Assembly: GCA_902803455.1 (NCBI GenBank)
Contig: CADCQC010000029.1
Span: 1-17,016 of the forward strand
Reading direction: 5' to 3'
Source of the DNA: an uncultured Prevotellaceae bacterium
GTDB taxonomy: Bacteria > Bacteroidota > Bacteroidia > Bacteroidales > Bacteroidaceae
Length of the DNA: 17,016 bases
Part shown: positions 7,030-14,278 of the stretch, piece after piece
How positions within the stretch are numbered: position 1 is the first letter of the stretch
Layout: the number at the start of each line of letters is the position of its first letter
Notes under the pieces: model-generated
What the model was told of the DNA's origin: nothing
The model's input: the letters and a program-made list of their open reading frames with translations, nothing else
The model's database searches: none
Made by a program: the position numbers and the translations under genes

Positions 7030-7083
7030 AAATCAACATACTCATCTGACTTGAGGAGGAAAAAATAATTTCCTCCTCTTTTT
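7004..7083 (+). ncRNA. Candidate small RNA of about 80 nt
   Basis: Boundaries are set by the plus-strand -7 box at 6990-6997 and the intrinsic terminator ending at 7083. No plus-strand gene follows for more than 4 kb, so this would be a free-standing transcript. It contains a 14-codon frame from ATG 7010 with stop TGA at 7052-7054, just where the terminator stem begins. That frame includes three His codons but has almost no leader, so translation is doubtful. Existence of the RNA is inference from the two signals. Confidence 0.35.
7053..7083 (+). terminator. Strong intrinsic terminator on the plus strand
   Basis: GAGGAGGAAA-type stem: 7053-7062 pairs with 7069-7078 (10 bp, seven of them G/C-containing strand positions in the GAGGAGG block), with a 6-base loop and then TTTTT at 7079-7083. 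The T-run follows the stem only on the plus strand. On the minus strand the stem is followed by AAGTC, so the element does not serve the deoxyribosyltransferase-like gene. Confidence 0.75.
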
Positions 7084-7139
7084 ATCCCCCAAAATGATTT
7101 CTTTATCATACAAAAGAGCCATGCGGTGATTTGTCTCTC

Positions 7140-7574
7140 CTAAAGCGATAAGCCCTTACATGCCTGTATCAATTCCTTCAAATCGCAACAAACACAAGAA
7201 AACAACTTATACATCAACTCCGGCTCTTGCTTTTCTGGCATATAAAGAATGACGGGCTTTCCTTTTCCGGCAAACCATCCCGCCTCCGTATGAGCAGACC
7301 TGCCGCACGGCAACAAGAGGACACACGCATCACACGCCATCATCGCCTTGATATCGTTGTCAAACTGCTTTTCCGCTTTTGGATGCGACAGCCGTTCACG
7401 GTATTCCTGAGGAGACCAATCCAGCCAGTCGACTCCCACGTCAGACCATCTGAAACCATTTCCGCCATCTGGTGGATTACGGAAATCATATACATCAAAT
7501 CCTTCTCTTCGGAGGGTTTCAATAACCAGAGGAAAGTAAGCATTCCTCCAACTGCTTGCCACATAAATTCTCAT
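7140..7574 (-). CDS. Nucleoside 2-deoxyribosyltransferase-like protein
   Basis: Small Rossmann-like protein resembling the nucleoside 2-deoxyribosyltransferase family, which exchanges bases on deoxyribonucleosides or hydrolyses nucleotides; the substrate here is unknown. From Met at 7574 it has 144 residues. MRIYVASSWRN (1-11) begins with the first beta strand, VYDFRNP (28-34) follows, DACVLLLPCGRSAHTEAGW (82-100) carries the likely catalytic Glu97, and GKPVILY (105-111) is a further strand. EPELMYKL (117-124) is a conserved C-terminal motif. An upstream in-frame ATG at 7589 adds five residues, but the family starts at MRIYVASS. The gene appears to stand alone, 41 bp downstream of the DUF2490 stop and not obviously part of that operon's function. 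Confidence 0.82.
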   Translation of the reverse strand: MRIYVASSWRNAYFPLVIETLRREGFDVYDFRNPPDGGNGFRWSDVGVDWLDWSPQEYRERLSHPKAEKQFDNDIKAMMACDACVLLLPCGRSAHTEAGWFAGKGKPVILYMPEKQEPELMYKLFSCVCCDLKELIQACKGLSL

Positions 7575-7615
7575 CACAGACGCGAACATTCATTAAATTA
7601 GATCCTTCGCAAATC

Positions 7616-8488
7616 TTAAAACTTCCATTGGTAACTTAAACCAATGATATGCCTGTTGGGCTCATCATCGTCATCACTGTTGACGTGCTGATACCGATAA
7701 AACAACGACACGATGTGTTTTTTGGTGATTTTCCAATCAGCCCCAGCAGTATATCTGACCTTCTCCAAAGCCCATGCGTTGAATAATTCCACGTTGGCAA
7801 ACGGAGTGGCAGGGAAGTTGGGAATCTTGTACTCCGCCTGCAAACGACTTCTCAAGACATTTTTTGCCTTTGACGAATAGGTATGCGGCAAACCATCAGA
7901 CATCCCGCCTGGAATAATCTCCTCTTCCTCATCATCAAAATAGATGAACCGATGGTCAACCGTTTTCTCCGGCCGGTAGGTATACTGCCACCTTTCACGG
8001 AGCGACAATTCCAGGTTTCTTATCTTATAACTGCCAGAGAGCGACACTTGGAAACGGTGGCGTATGCCCCAATACTCAGCCTTTCTCTTCAGGTCACCAG
8101 CACTGACTATACCTCTGGTCACCAGTTTGTCATCCTCATCGTAATAGGAGGTTTTCTCCATATTATCATATAAGAACGTATAGCCAGCCGACACTTTAAT
8201 ACCCTTCATCAGTTTGTAACTGGCCTCCAGTCCTCCCGACCATCTGTCGATTTTCTTCACATCATCACGTGTGCGCATCTCCACCTCAGCACCTACCGAG
8301 AATTTTTTGTCGATTTTCTTTTCGGCACCCACAGAGAGAATTGTTCCGAAATCATCATGCTGGGCACTTGCCATCATTGGCAACATCAGCATCACCATCA
8401 ATAATATTTTCCCTGGATTCATCATCCTTTGCATTGCTATCATCTGTTGTAGTTTGTTTCTTGTAAGGCGCCCTATTTTACTTTTCAA
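7616..8488 (-). CDS. DUF2490-type outer membrane beta-barrel protein
   Basis: Predicted outer-membrane barrel of unknown function, 290 residues from the first Met. A signal peptide core (ILLMVMLMLPMMASA, about 28-42) precedes the mature part starting QHDDFG. The rest is alternating amphipathic strands with paired charged turns, for example GAEKKIDKKFSVGAEVEMRT and a strongly acidic turn DDEEEE, ending SYQWKF with the C-terminal aromatic typical of barrels. The first ATG overlaps the DUF4956 gene by 11 bp, suggesting translational coupling. It leaves a long n-region, so starts at 8443 or 8422 (residues 16 and 23) are also possible. Third gene of the VTC-DUF4956-DUF2490 set. Confidence 0.75.
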   Translation of the reverse strand: MKSKIGRLTRNKLQQMIAMQRMMNPGKILLMVMLMLPMMASAQHDDFGTILSVGAEKKIDKKFSVGAEVEMRTRDDVKKIDRWSGGLEASYKLMKGIKVSAGYTFLYDNMEKTSYYDEDDKLVTRGIVSAGDLKRKAEYWGIRHRFQVSLSGSYKIRNLELSLRERWQYTYRPEKTVDHRFIYFDDEEEEIIPGGMSDGLPHTYSSKAKNVLRSRLQAEYKIPNFPATPFANVELFNAWALEKVRYTAGADWKITKKHIVSLFYRYQHVNSDDDDEPNRHIIGLSYQWKF

Positions 8489-9143
8489 TCAATGTAGACT
8501 GTTTGATTTTCACCATCGAGTCAACAGAGTTGCTCCCTGACTTGCTCCTATAATACATTTTGACGATGGCCATGTCACGCAAGAAGTCGATGCCTCCCAC
8601 CTCCACCTTGATGATATCAAGTCCGGTGCGCTCCTTGAGGTCTTCTATCAGTTCTTTGCGTCTTTCAGGTTTGATCAGCTCGATGCGGTCATACTGTATC
8701 AGTTTGCAGGGTTCCATCTTGAGTGATTTCTCACATCCCCAGACACAGCATACGATGAGCAGGTTGGTGAGGATGAGTTCCATCACAGGAATTGTGGAAG
8801 CCAGCGCATTAACAACCGACAGACACAGGATGATGAAGAGATAGGTCATCTCTCTGACCGGCATGGCATCCGTGCGATAACGCATAATACTGAAGATGCC
8901 GAACATACCGATACCGACACCTATACCGGTTTTTCCCTTCATATCCTCGAGCACGAAGATCATGAAGAAGACGATGAAAAAGATCGCCACTCCGATGAGC
9001 ATGAAGGTGAAAAAGAAATCACGCCGTTTGCTTTTTGGGTAGTATAGCAAGGCGACGATGACCCAGTTGACGGCCATACAGATAATGAATCTGACCAGCA
9101 TAGTAAAATATTCTGGCGAGATATAATTAAAGATCCATTCCAT
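8478..9143 (-). CDS. DUF4956 family integral membrane protein
   Basis: Inner-membrane protein of 221 residues with about four to five membrane segments (about 14-36, 44-66, 72-88, 100-118, 120-136) and a soluble cytosolic domain (about 140-221). The family hallmark is a glycine-rich segment followed by a basic motif: GIGMFGIFSIMRYRT (about 77-91), then REMTYLF. The C-terminal part (RRKELIEDLKERTGLDIIKVEV) is predicted alpha/beta. DUF4956 genes commonly sit beside VTC-domain genes, as here: the VTC gene ends 31 bp upstream, and the DUF2490 gene starts inside the last codons. It could anchor or gate the product of the VTC enzyme. That role is inference. Confidence 0.88.
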   Translation of the reverse strand: MEWIFNYISPEYFTMLVRFIICMAVNWVIVALLYYPKSKRRDFFFTFMLIGVAIFFIVFFMIFVLEDMKGKTGIGVGIGMFGIFSIMRYRTDAMPVREMTYLFIILCLSVVNALASTIPVMELILTNLLIVCCVWGCEKSLKMEPCKLIQYDRIELIKPERRKELIEDLKERTGLDIIKVEVGGIDFLRDMAIVKMYYRSKSGSNSVDSMVKIKQSTLIEK

Positions 9144-9174
9144 GATGATTAAGGTGTGATTATGACTATGAAAT

Positions 9175-9927
9175 TCAATTGTTTGTTTCTTGTAGAATTT
9201 TCCTCACATCGATGAGTTTCGGTTTTATTCTGTTGACCCGTAACAGATCGTTGGTGAGAGCCGATCCCATGCAATACTTGCTGAAACCATGCGGGAAGAT
9301 GCGCAACGTACGGAGCATCTCTAATATCGGAGAGAAGCACAAGCCATCCCGTTTGAGTTCCACGATGACCAAAGGCCCCATATGCCTGTCGACATGGGTG
9401 ACAAGATTGTGAAACTGCAAGTTGGTATCGATGGTGAGCCGTTCTGTTCGTCCTTTATTGACGAGTGTGATGCGGTCGAACCGGTTTTGGATGGCGGGCA
9501 TCAGACTCTCGGCCTCGTATCTGAGGTGTGTGCTGATGAACTCCAGTTTGGTTGGGTCATCCAACGACATGTCGCTCACCGCCATCCGCTTTTTCTTGGT
9601 TCTGCCATGATTGTTCTTGGTTTTCACCTCCATGAACTGCAGTTGTGAACTCACATAGGTTCGAAAACGCAATTTCTGCCGTCCCGCATGTCCATGCTGG
9701 TGAGTATAGAACATATCATAGTTCTTCGTGTCGAAATAGGTGGTCTCATACCGCATATTCCTTTCTCCCTGAATTTCCTGTGCCATATATTCCCCTTTGG
9801 CCATACTGAGCAACCTCACCAACATAGGTAAATTGGTGACGAATTTGGTATCGATTCGGTTCATCAATCGGATACCACTCATCTCATCGAGAGAGATTTT
9901 ATCGAAAGAGGAAAGCAGATGCTCCAT
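9175..9927 (-). CDS. VTC-domain polyphosphate polymerase-like protein
   Basis: CYTH/triphosphate-tunnel protein of the VTC family, whose yeast member VTC4 makes polyphosphate from ATP. The 250-residue product consists of the catalytic domain only, with no SPX domain or membrane segment. Tunnel residues are visible in order: NRIDTKFV (23-30, Lys28), YFDTKNY (64-70), KLRFRTY (85-91, Arg87 and Arg89), FMEVKTK (98-104), KGRTERLTID (158-167), VELK (189-192, candidate metal-binding Glu190) and FSKYCMG (215-221). This order matches the basic and acidic residues described for VTC4, so the enzyme looks active. asd ends 53 bp upstream on the same strand with no clear promoter between, and DUF4956 and DUF2490 follow. 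Confidence 0.87.
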   Translation of the reverse strand: MEHLLSSFDKISLDEMSGIRLMNRIDTKFVTNLPMLVRLLSMAKGEYMAQEIQGERNMRYETTYFDTKNYDMFYTHQHGHAGRQKLRFRTYVSSQLQFMEVKTKNNHGRTKKKRMAVSDMSLDDPTKLEFISTHLRYEAESLMPAIQNRFDRITLVNKGRTERLTIDTNLQFHNLVTHVDRHMGPLVIVELKRDGLCFSPILEMLRTLRIFPHGFSKYCMGSALTNDLLRVNRIKPKLIDVRKILQETNN

Positions 9928-9980
9928 CTGTCAGGAGATAGTCTTACGATATCCAGGAAGCTTAATTTGGAAGAGAAAGC

Positions 9981-10991
9981 CTACTTCACGTTGCCCACTT
10001 TGATCAAGTATTCGGCAATCTGTACGGCATTGAGGGCAGCACCTTTTCTGATCTGGTCGCCACTGAGCCACAAGGTAAGGCCACAATCCTCGGCCAGGTC
10101 TTTTCTGACACGTCCCACATAGATGTCGTCATGTCCTGCGGTGTCAAGAGGCATGGGATAGACAAGGTTGGCTGGGTCATCACACAGTGAACAACCAGGA
10201 GCTGCGGCGATGGCAGCCTGAGCCTCCTCTACACTGAGTGGTCTCTCTGTCTCAATCCATACGCTCTCCGAGTGAGAGCGCAGAGAAGAAACCCGCACAC
10301 AAGTAGCCGAGCATCTCACGTCAGAGTGCATGATCTTGCGAGTCTCGTTATACATCTTCATCTCCTCTTTGGTGTATCCATTAGGCTGGAAGACATCAAT
10401 CTGGGGAATGACGTTGTAGGCCAACTGATGAGGGAATTTCTTCACGGTAACCGGTTTCTGTTCCACGATCTCACGATATTGCTGTTCCAGTTCGGCCATA
10501 GCAGCGGCACCAGCCCCACTGGCACTCTGATAACTCGACACGCGTATGCGCTTGATATGCGACAATTGTTCGAGCGGTTGCAGCACAACGACCATCATAA
10601 TGGTTGTGCAATTGGGGTTGGCGATGATCCCTCTGGGTCTGTTGAGCGCATCAGCGGCATTACATTCCGGCACCACCAAGGGCACGTCATCATCCATGCG
10701 GAAAGCACTGGAATTATCGATCATGACAGCACCAAACTTGGTGATGGTCTCTGCAAACTCTTTTGAAGTGCCTGCGCCAGCCGATGTGAAGGCGATGTCA
10801 ACATCTTTAAAATCATCATTATGCTGGAGAAGTTTCACCTCATATTCTTTTCCTTTAAACAGATATTTTCTACCTGCACTACGGGTAGAACCAAACAGTA
10901 CCAATTCATCGATCGGGAAATGACGTTCGTCAAGTACGCGGAGGAACTCCTGTCCCACTGCACCACTCGCACCTACAATCGCTACTTTCAT
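9981..10991 (-). CDS. asd: Aspartate-semialdehyde dehydrogenase
   Basis: Reduces aspartyl phosphate to aspartate semialdehyde with NADPH, the branch point to lysine, diaminopimelate, threonine and methionine. The 336-residue length is typical. The dinucleotide-binding motif is GASGAVG (7-13), the catalytic Cys is 128 in ANPNCTT (125-130), and the catalytic-region His is 240 in RSHSES. SSYQSASGAG (152-161) and KGAALNAVQIAE (316-327) are conserved. The start at 10991 is the only sensible one, since the N-terminus MKVAIVGASG fits the family exactly. A 9 bp hairpin lies in its leader and a promoter with both elements lies at 11100-11133. The VTC gene set follows downstream. Confidence 0.97.
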   Translation of the reverse strand: MKVAIVGASGAVGQEFLRVLDERHFPIDELVLFGSTRSAGRKYLFKGKEYEVKLLQHNDDFKDVDIAFTSAGAGTSKEFAETITKFGAVMIDNSSAFRMDDDVPLVVPECNAADALNRPRGIIANPNCTTIMMVVVLQPLEQLSHIKRIRVSSYQSASGAGAAAMAELEQQYREIVEQKPVTVKKFPHQLAYNVIPQIDVFQPNGYTKEEMKMYNETRKIMHSDVRCSATCVRVSSLRSHSESVWIETERPLSVEEAQAAIAAAPGCSLCDDPANLVYPMPLDTAGHDDIYVGRVRKDLAEDCGLTLWLSGDQIRKGAALNAVQIAEYLIKVGNVK

Positions 10992-11044
10992 TTTTGCTTG
11001 CTTGTTATGAAGGGTTTATGTTAAAAAGAGATATTGCTTTGAAC

Positions 11045-11089
11045 CGTCATGGACGTCTTGTCAAGCATCATTCATGAACATCCATGACG
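11045..11089 (-). promoter_or_regulatory. Hairpin in the asd leader RNA
   Basis: CGTCATGGA (11045-11053) and TCCATGACG (11081-11089) are perfect 9 bp complements around 27 bases, inside the predicted asd leader. The loop contains further small self-complementary pieces (TTCATGAA). No T-run directly follows, so it is not a simple attenuator. It is too short for a lysine riboswitch. It may regulate asd or stabilise the mRNA (inference). Confidence 0.45.
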
Positions 11090-11099
11090 AATTAGCGCA

Positions 11100-11133
11100 C
11101 AAAATTACTATTTTTAGTGATAATCAATGCAAA
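11100..11133 (-). promoter_or_regulatory. Putative asd promoter
   Basis: The -33 box TTTG (11130-11133) and the -7 box TAATTTTG (11100-11107) are 22 bp apart on the minus strand. Transcription would begin near 11093, giving a leader of about 100 nt that includes the 11045-11089 hairpin. Confidence 0.55.
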
Positions 11134-11251
11134 AAAGTAGGAAGAAAATGCTTTTTTGCAACAAAAATGAAACAACACGCTATCTTTATGCAACTTCACT
11201 CCCAAAAATAAAAGAGCCAGTGATATGATACCGCAATAATATGGGAAAAGC

Positions 11252-11282
11252 TTTTCAAGTTGTATTTTTTTTCTTACTTTTG
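11252..11282 (+). promoter_or_regulatory. Putative promoter of the antiporter-lolD-cvfB operon
   Basis: The -7 box TACTTTTG (11275-11282) matches TAnnTTTG, with a weak -33 (TTTT at 11252-11255) 19 bp upstream. Transcription would start near 11289, 24 nt before the chosen ATG at 11313. This excludes the earlier in-frame ATG at 11241. Confidence 0.55.
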
Positions 11283-11312
11283 CAACGAAAAAGCACGCTG
11301 ACCAGAACAAAG

Positions 11313-13475
11313 ATGTTTGACATCGCCCATTATTTCCCCATCACCGACCCGACGTTGATCTTCTTCGTCGTGCTCTGCATCATCCTGCTGGCTCCCATTA
11401 TCATGGGCAAGCTGCGCATTCCCCACATCATCGGTATGGTGCTTGCGGGCATGCTGATAGGCGAATACGGTCTCGATGTCCTTAAGCGCGATGACTCTTT
11501 TGAGTTGTTTGGCAAAGTGGGCATGTACTACATCATGTTTCTGGCTGGTCTGGAGATGGACTTGGAGAGCATCAAGAAGAACACCGGCAAGATGCTGCAT
11601 TTTGGTGTGCTGACAGCCCTTATCCCTTTCCTCATCACCTATGCGATCTCTCTGCTTTTGTTTAATTATTCACAAGCAGCCTCACTGCTGTTAGGTTGCA
11701 TCATGGCCTCCAACACATTGGTGGCCTATCCTATCATCGGACGCTATGGCATCCAACAGCATCCCGCAGCCGCCCTCAGTGTGGGAGCCACGATGATTGC
11801 CCTCATCCTCTCGCTCACCGCCATCGCGGCCATCACTTCTGCCTTCAACGGCAATAGCGGTCTACTGTTCTGGTTGCTTTTTCTCCTCAAGATAGCGATT
11901 TTCTGCACTATTCTCATCCTGGTGGTTCCACGTCTGACACGGTGGTTTCTACACCGCTATTCCGTTGCCGTGATGCAGTTTATCTTTGTCCTCTCGATGA
12001 TGTTTCTCAGCGCAGCTCTTGCCAATGCCGCCGGGCTGGAAGGCATTTTGGGAGCCTTTCTCTCTGGTCTGATTCTCAACCGCTACATCCCCCACCTCTC
12101 CCCTTTGATGAACCGTATCGAGTTTATCGGTAATGCCCTGTTCATCCCCTATTTCCTTATCGGTGTGGGCATGCTCATCAATGTGCGTGTGCTCTTCCAT
12201 GGTGGTGATGTGCTGTGGGTGGTGCTCTTCATGGTCATCGTAGGTACCTTCGGCAAAGCGCTGGCTGCCTACTGGGCCTGCATCCGTTTCAGGATGTCAT
12301 TGCTGTCGGGCCATCTGATGTGCGGTCTCACCTCCGCCCATGCCGCAGGAGCCATCGCCATGGTGATGGTGGGCATGCGCCTGGAGGTCAGTCCTGGGCA
12401 TTACTTGGTGGATGACACCATCCTCAATGGAGTGGTCATCATGATTCTATTCACCTGCATCATCAGTACCATCATCACAGAGAGAACTGCGAAGATCATC
12501 GTTCTGAAAGACAGCACCCATTCGCAGCATTCTTATACCAACGATGATGAGAAGATCTTGCTCCCGGTAAAATATCCCGAGTTGGCAGAAAATCTGCTCC
12601 ATGTGGGGATGCTGATGCGTAATCCTAAACTCAATCACGGTCTGGTAGCGCTCAATATCGTGTATGACGATGAGCACCGCCAGGAAAATCAGGAGAAAGG
12701 ACGTAAACTCCTCAACCACCTTATAAAAGTCGCCAGTTCGGCTGACGTTCGTATGCAGACCCAGGTGCGCATCGCCGCCAACATCGCCAACGGCATCAAA
12801 CATGCTTTTAAGGAATATGATGCCTCAGAAATCATTATGGGACTGCATATCCATAAAGAGATATCCCCAAAATTCTGGGGAGAATTTGCCCAAAGCCTCT
12901 ACAACGGGCTCAACCGCCAGATTATCTTCGTCAGGCTGACCCAACCCCTCAGCATTCTGCGCTGCATCAAGGTCGCCATCCCATCAAGGGCAGAATTTGA
13001 AGCAGGTTTTATCCGTTGGTTGGAGCGTTTGCTGCGACTGGCAGGCAATCTTGACTGCCGCATCGTGTTTTACGCCCGTCATGACTGTTGCGAACTGATC
13101 CGCGACTACGTGCGCAACCTGCACCCCAACGTGCGGGATGAATATGAGGTCATGGAGCACTGGAAAGAACTGTCGAACCTGGCTTCCAGGATGAACGACG
13201 ACCACCTGATGGTGTTTGTCACCTCACGTAAGGGCAACATATCTTATAAGACTGCATTCGAGAAACTACCGAAAGAAATCGAGGACTACTACACAGGCAA
13301 GAGTCTGATGATCATCTTCCCCGACCAGTATGGCGACCGTATGAACTCCATGACCTTCGCCGAACCTCAGCACCAGGAGGAGCGAAGCGCCTACCAGGTC
13401 ATTGTGGAATGGGTGAAGAGAAAACGTCAACACCTGCGCCATTCCCATAACGACACATCATCCGACACTATATGA
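11313..13475 (+). CDS. Kef/CPA2-type cation:proton antiporter with C-terminal regulatory region
   Basis: Inner-membrane transporter that probably exchanges a monovalent cation for protons. From Met at 11313 it has 720 residues. About 12 membrane helices fill residues 12-390, with the family motifs GMVLAGMLIGEYGL (41-54), MFLAGLEMD (75-83), GLEGILGAFLSGL (241-253) and FLIGVGMLINV (281-291). Residues about 400-710 form a soluble tail with alpha/beta character resembling universal-stress-type domains. The helix that usually carries the ion-binding Asp reads VGATMIALILSLTA (157-170), with no acidic residue. The stop overlaps the lolD start by 4 bp (ATGA), so the two are translationally coupled. 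An earlier ATG at 11241 lies upstream of the promoter and is rejected. Confidence 0.88.
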   Translation: MFDIAHYFPITDPTLIFFVVLCIILLAPIIMGKLRIPHIIGMVLAGMLIGEYGLDVLKRDDSFELFGKVGMYYIMFLAGLEMDLESIKKNTGKMLHFGVLTALIPFLITYAISLLLFNYSQAASLLLGCIMASNTLVAYPIIGRYGIQQHPAAALSVGATMIALILSLTAIAAITSAFNGNSGLLFWLLFLLKIAIFCTILILVVPRLTRWFLHRYSVAVMQFIFVLSMMFLSAALANAAGLEGILGAFLSGLILNRYIPHLSPLMNRIEFIGNALFIPYFLIGVGMLINVRVLFHGGDVLWVVLFMVIVGTFGKALAAYWACIRFRMSLLSGHLMCGLTSAHAAGAIAMVMVGMRLEVSPGHYLVDDTILNGVVIMILFTCIISTIITERTAKIIVLKDSTHSQHSYTNDDEKILLPVKYPELAENLLHVGMLMRNPKLNHGLVALNIVYDDEHRQENQEKGRKLLNHLIKVASSADVRMQTQVRIAANIANGIKHAFKEYDASEIIMGLHIHKEISPKFWGEFAQSLYNGLNRQIIFVRLTQPLSILRCIKVAIPSRAEFEAGFIRWLERLLRLAGNLDCRIVFYARHDCCELIRDYVRNLHPNVRDEYEVMEHWKELSNLASRMNDDHLMVFVTSRKGNISYKTAFEKLPKEIEDYYTGKSLMIIFPDQYGDRMNSMTFAEPQHQEERSAYQVIVEWVKRKRQHLRHSHNDTSSDTI

Positions 13476-14278
13476 TAGACATCAAAGACATCACCAAAAG
13501 TTTTGGTCAACTGCAAGTGCTCAAAGGCATCACCCTCCACATCAATAAAGGAGAGATTGTGAGTATCGTTGGTCCCAGCGGTGCCGGCAAGACCACCTTG
13601 CTCCAGATCATCGGCACCCTTGACAAAGCAGACGGAGGGCAAATCATCATCGATGGTACCGATGTGAGCCGTCTCTCCTCCAACCGTCTCTCAGAATTCC
13701 GCAACCGGCATGTGGGATTTGTCTTCCAATTCCACCAACTGCTACCGGAATTCACCGCCATCGAGAACATCATGATACCCGCCTATATCTCAGGCAAGTC
13801 AACCGCACAAGCCAAGGCACGAGCCCTTGAACTGCTGCAATTCATGGGGCTCTCCGACCGTGCCAACCATAAGCCAGGACAGCTGTCAGGCGGTGAGAAA
13901 CAGCGGGTGGCCGTAGCGAGAGCTCTTGTCAACGAGCCATCAGTCATCCTGGCCGACGAGCCATCCGGCAGTCTTGACACCAAAAACAAACAAGAGCTTC
14001 ACCAACTCTTCTTCGATCTGCGCGACCGCTACGGGATGACCTTCGTCATCGTCACCCATGATGAAAACCTCGCCCAGATCACCGACCGCACCATCCGTCT
14101 GAAAGACGGTATGATCATCGGCGAGACATCGTCAGCTTCCTCACAGAAAGAAGTCTCCGACGATGTTCCATCAACTTTATCCGACGAAACACCCTCTGTA
14201 TCATCCGACGAGACACCCTCTGCATCATCCGACGAAAAACCTATTTCACCATCCTCACCATCTCACGACAATGAATAA
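13472..14278 (+). CDS. lolD: Lipoprotein-release ABC transporter ATP-binding protein LolD-like
   Basis: ATPase of the MacB/LolD subfamily, which drives extraction of lipoproteins from the inner membrane with LolC/LolE-type permeases. The 268-residue product has Walker A GPSGAGKTT (34-42), Q-loop FVFQFHQLLPEF (83-94, the LolD-type motif), signature LSGGE (138-142), Walker B VILADEP (158-164) and switch His196 in VTHDEN. The core ends near residue 218. About 50 further residues form a Ser/Asp/Glu/Pro-rich tail of 8-residue repeats that LolD proteins normally lack. It starts inside the antiporter stop and its end overlaps the cvfB start by 8 bp. No permease gene is present here, as is common for Bacteroidetes lolD. 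Other exporters of the same subfamily are possible partners. Confidence 0.85.
   Translation: MIDIKDITKSFGQLQVLKGITLHINKGEIVSIVGPSGAGKTTLLQIIGTLDKADGGQIIIDGTDVSRLSSNRLSEFRNRHVGFVFQFHQLLPEFTAIENIMIPAYISGKSTAQAKARALELLQFMGLSDRANHKPGQLSGGEKQRVAVARALVNEPSVILADEPSGSLDTKNKQELHQLFFDLRDRYGMTFVIVTHDENLAQITDRTIRLKDGMIIGETSSASSQKEVSDDVPSTLSDETPSVSSDETPSASSDEKPISPSSPSHDNE
14156..14251 (+). repeat. Degenerate 24 bp tandem repeat (4 copies) in the 3' end of lolD
   Basis: Four 24 bp units encode the 8-residue blocks SDDVPSTL, SDETPSVS, SDETPSAS and SDEKPISP (LolD residues 229-260). The two central units are almost identical at DNA level; the outer two have diverged. Copy-number change would keep the frame and alter only the acidic tail. 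Confidence 0.85.

Larger units (their letters stand above)
6736..7139. other. AT-rich intergenic region (404 bp) with several signals
   Basis: No convincing protein gene. A 66-codon minus-strand frame (6826-7026) is Lys/Ile/Phe-rich, as expected from AT-rich noncoding DNA. The region holds two -7 boxes facing the GH2 gene, a 10 bp dyad (6902-6936), a plus-strand -7 box (6990-6997) and a strong plus-strand terminator (7053-7083), each listed separately. Positions 7084-7139 show nothing clear. Confidence 0.6.
10992..11312. other. Divergent intergenic region between asd and the antiporter gene (321 bp)
   Basis: No gene. It contains the asd leader with its hairpin (11045-11089), the asd promoter (11100-11133) and the antiporter promoter (11252-11282). 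A further minus-strand TAnnTTTG match at 11203-11210 could be a second asd promoter, but such matches are common in AT-rich DNA. Confidence 0.6.

Noticed and set aside
10992..11100. Lysine riboswitch before asd
   Set aside because: The leader is only about 100 nt, too short, and the conserved multi-helix core is not visible.
14163..14270. Extended N-terminus of CvfB with His/Pro-rich repeats
   Set aside because: These codons are the lolD 24 bp repeats in another frame; the family N-terminus begins at 14271.
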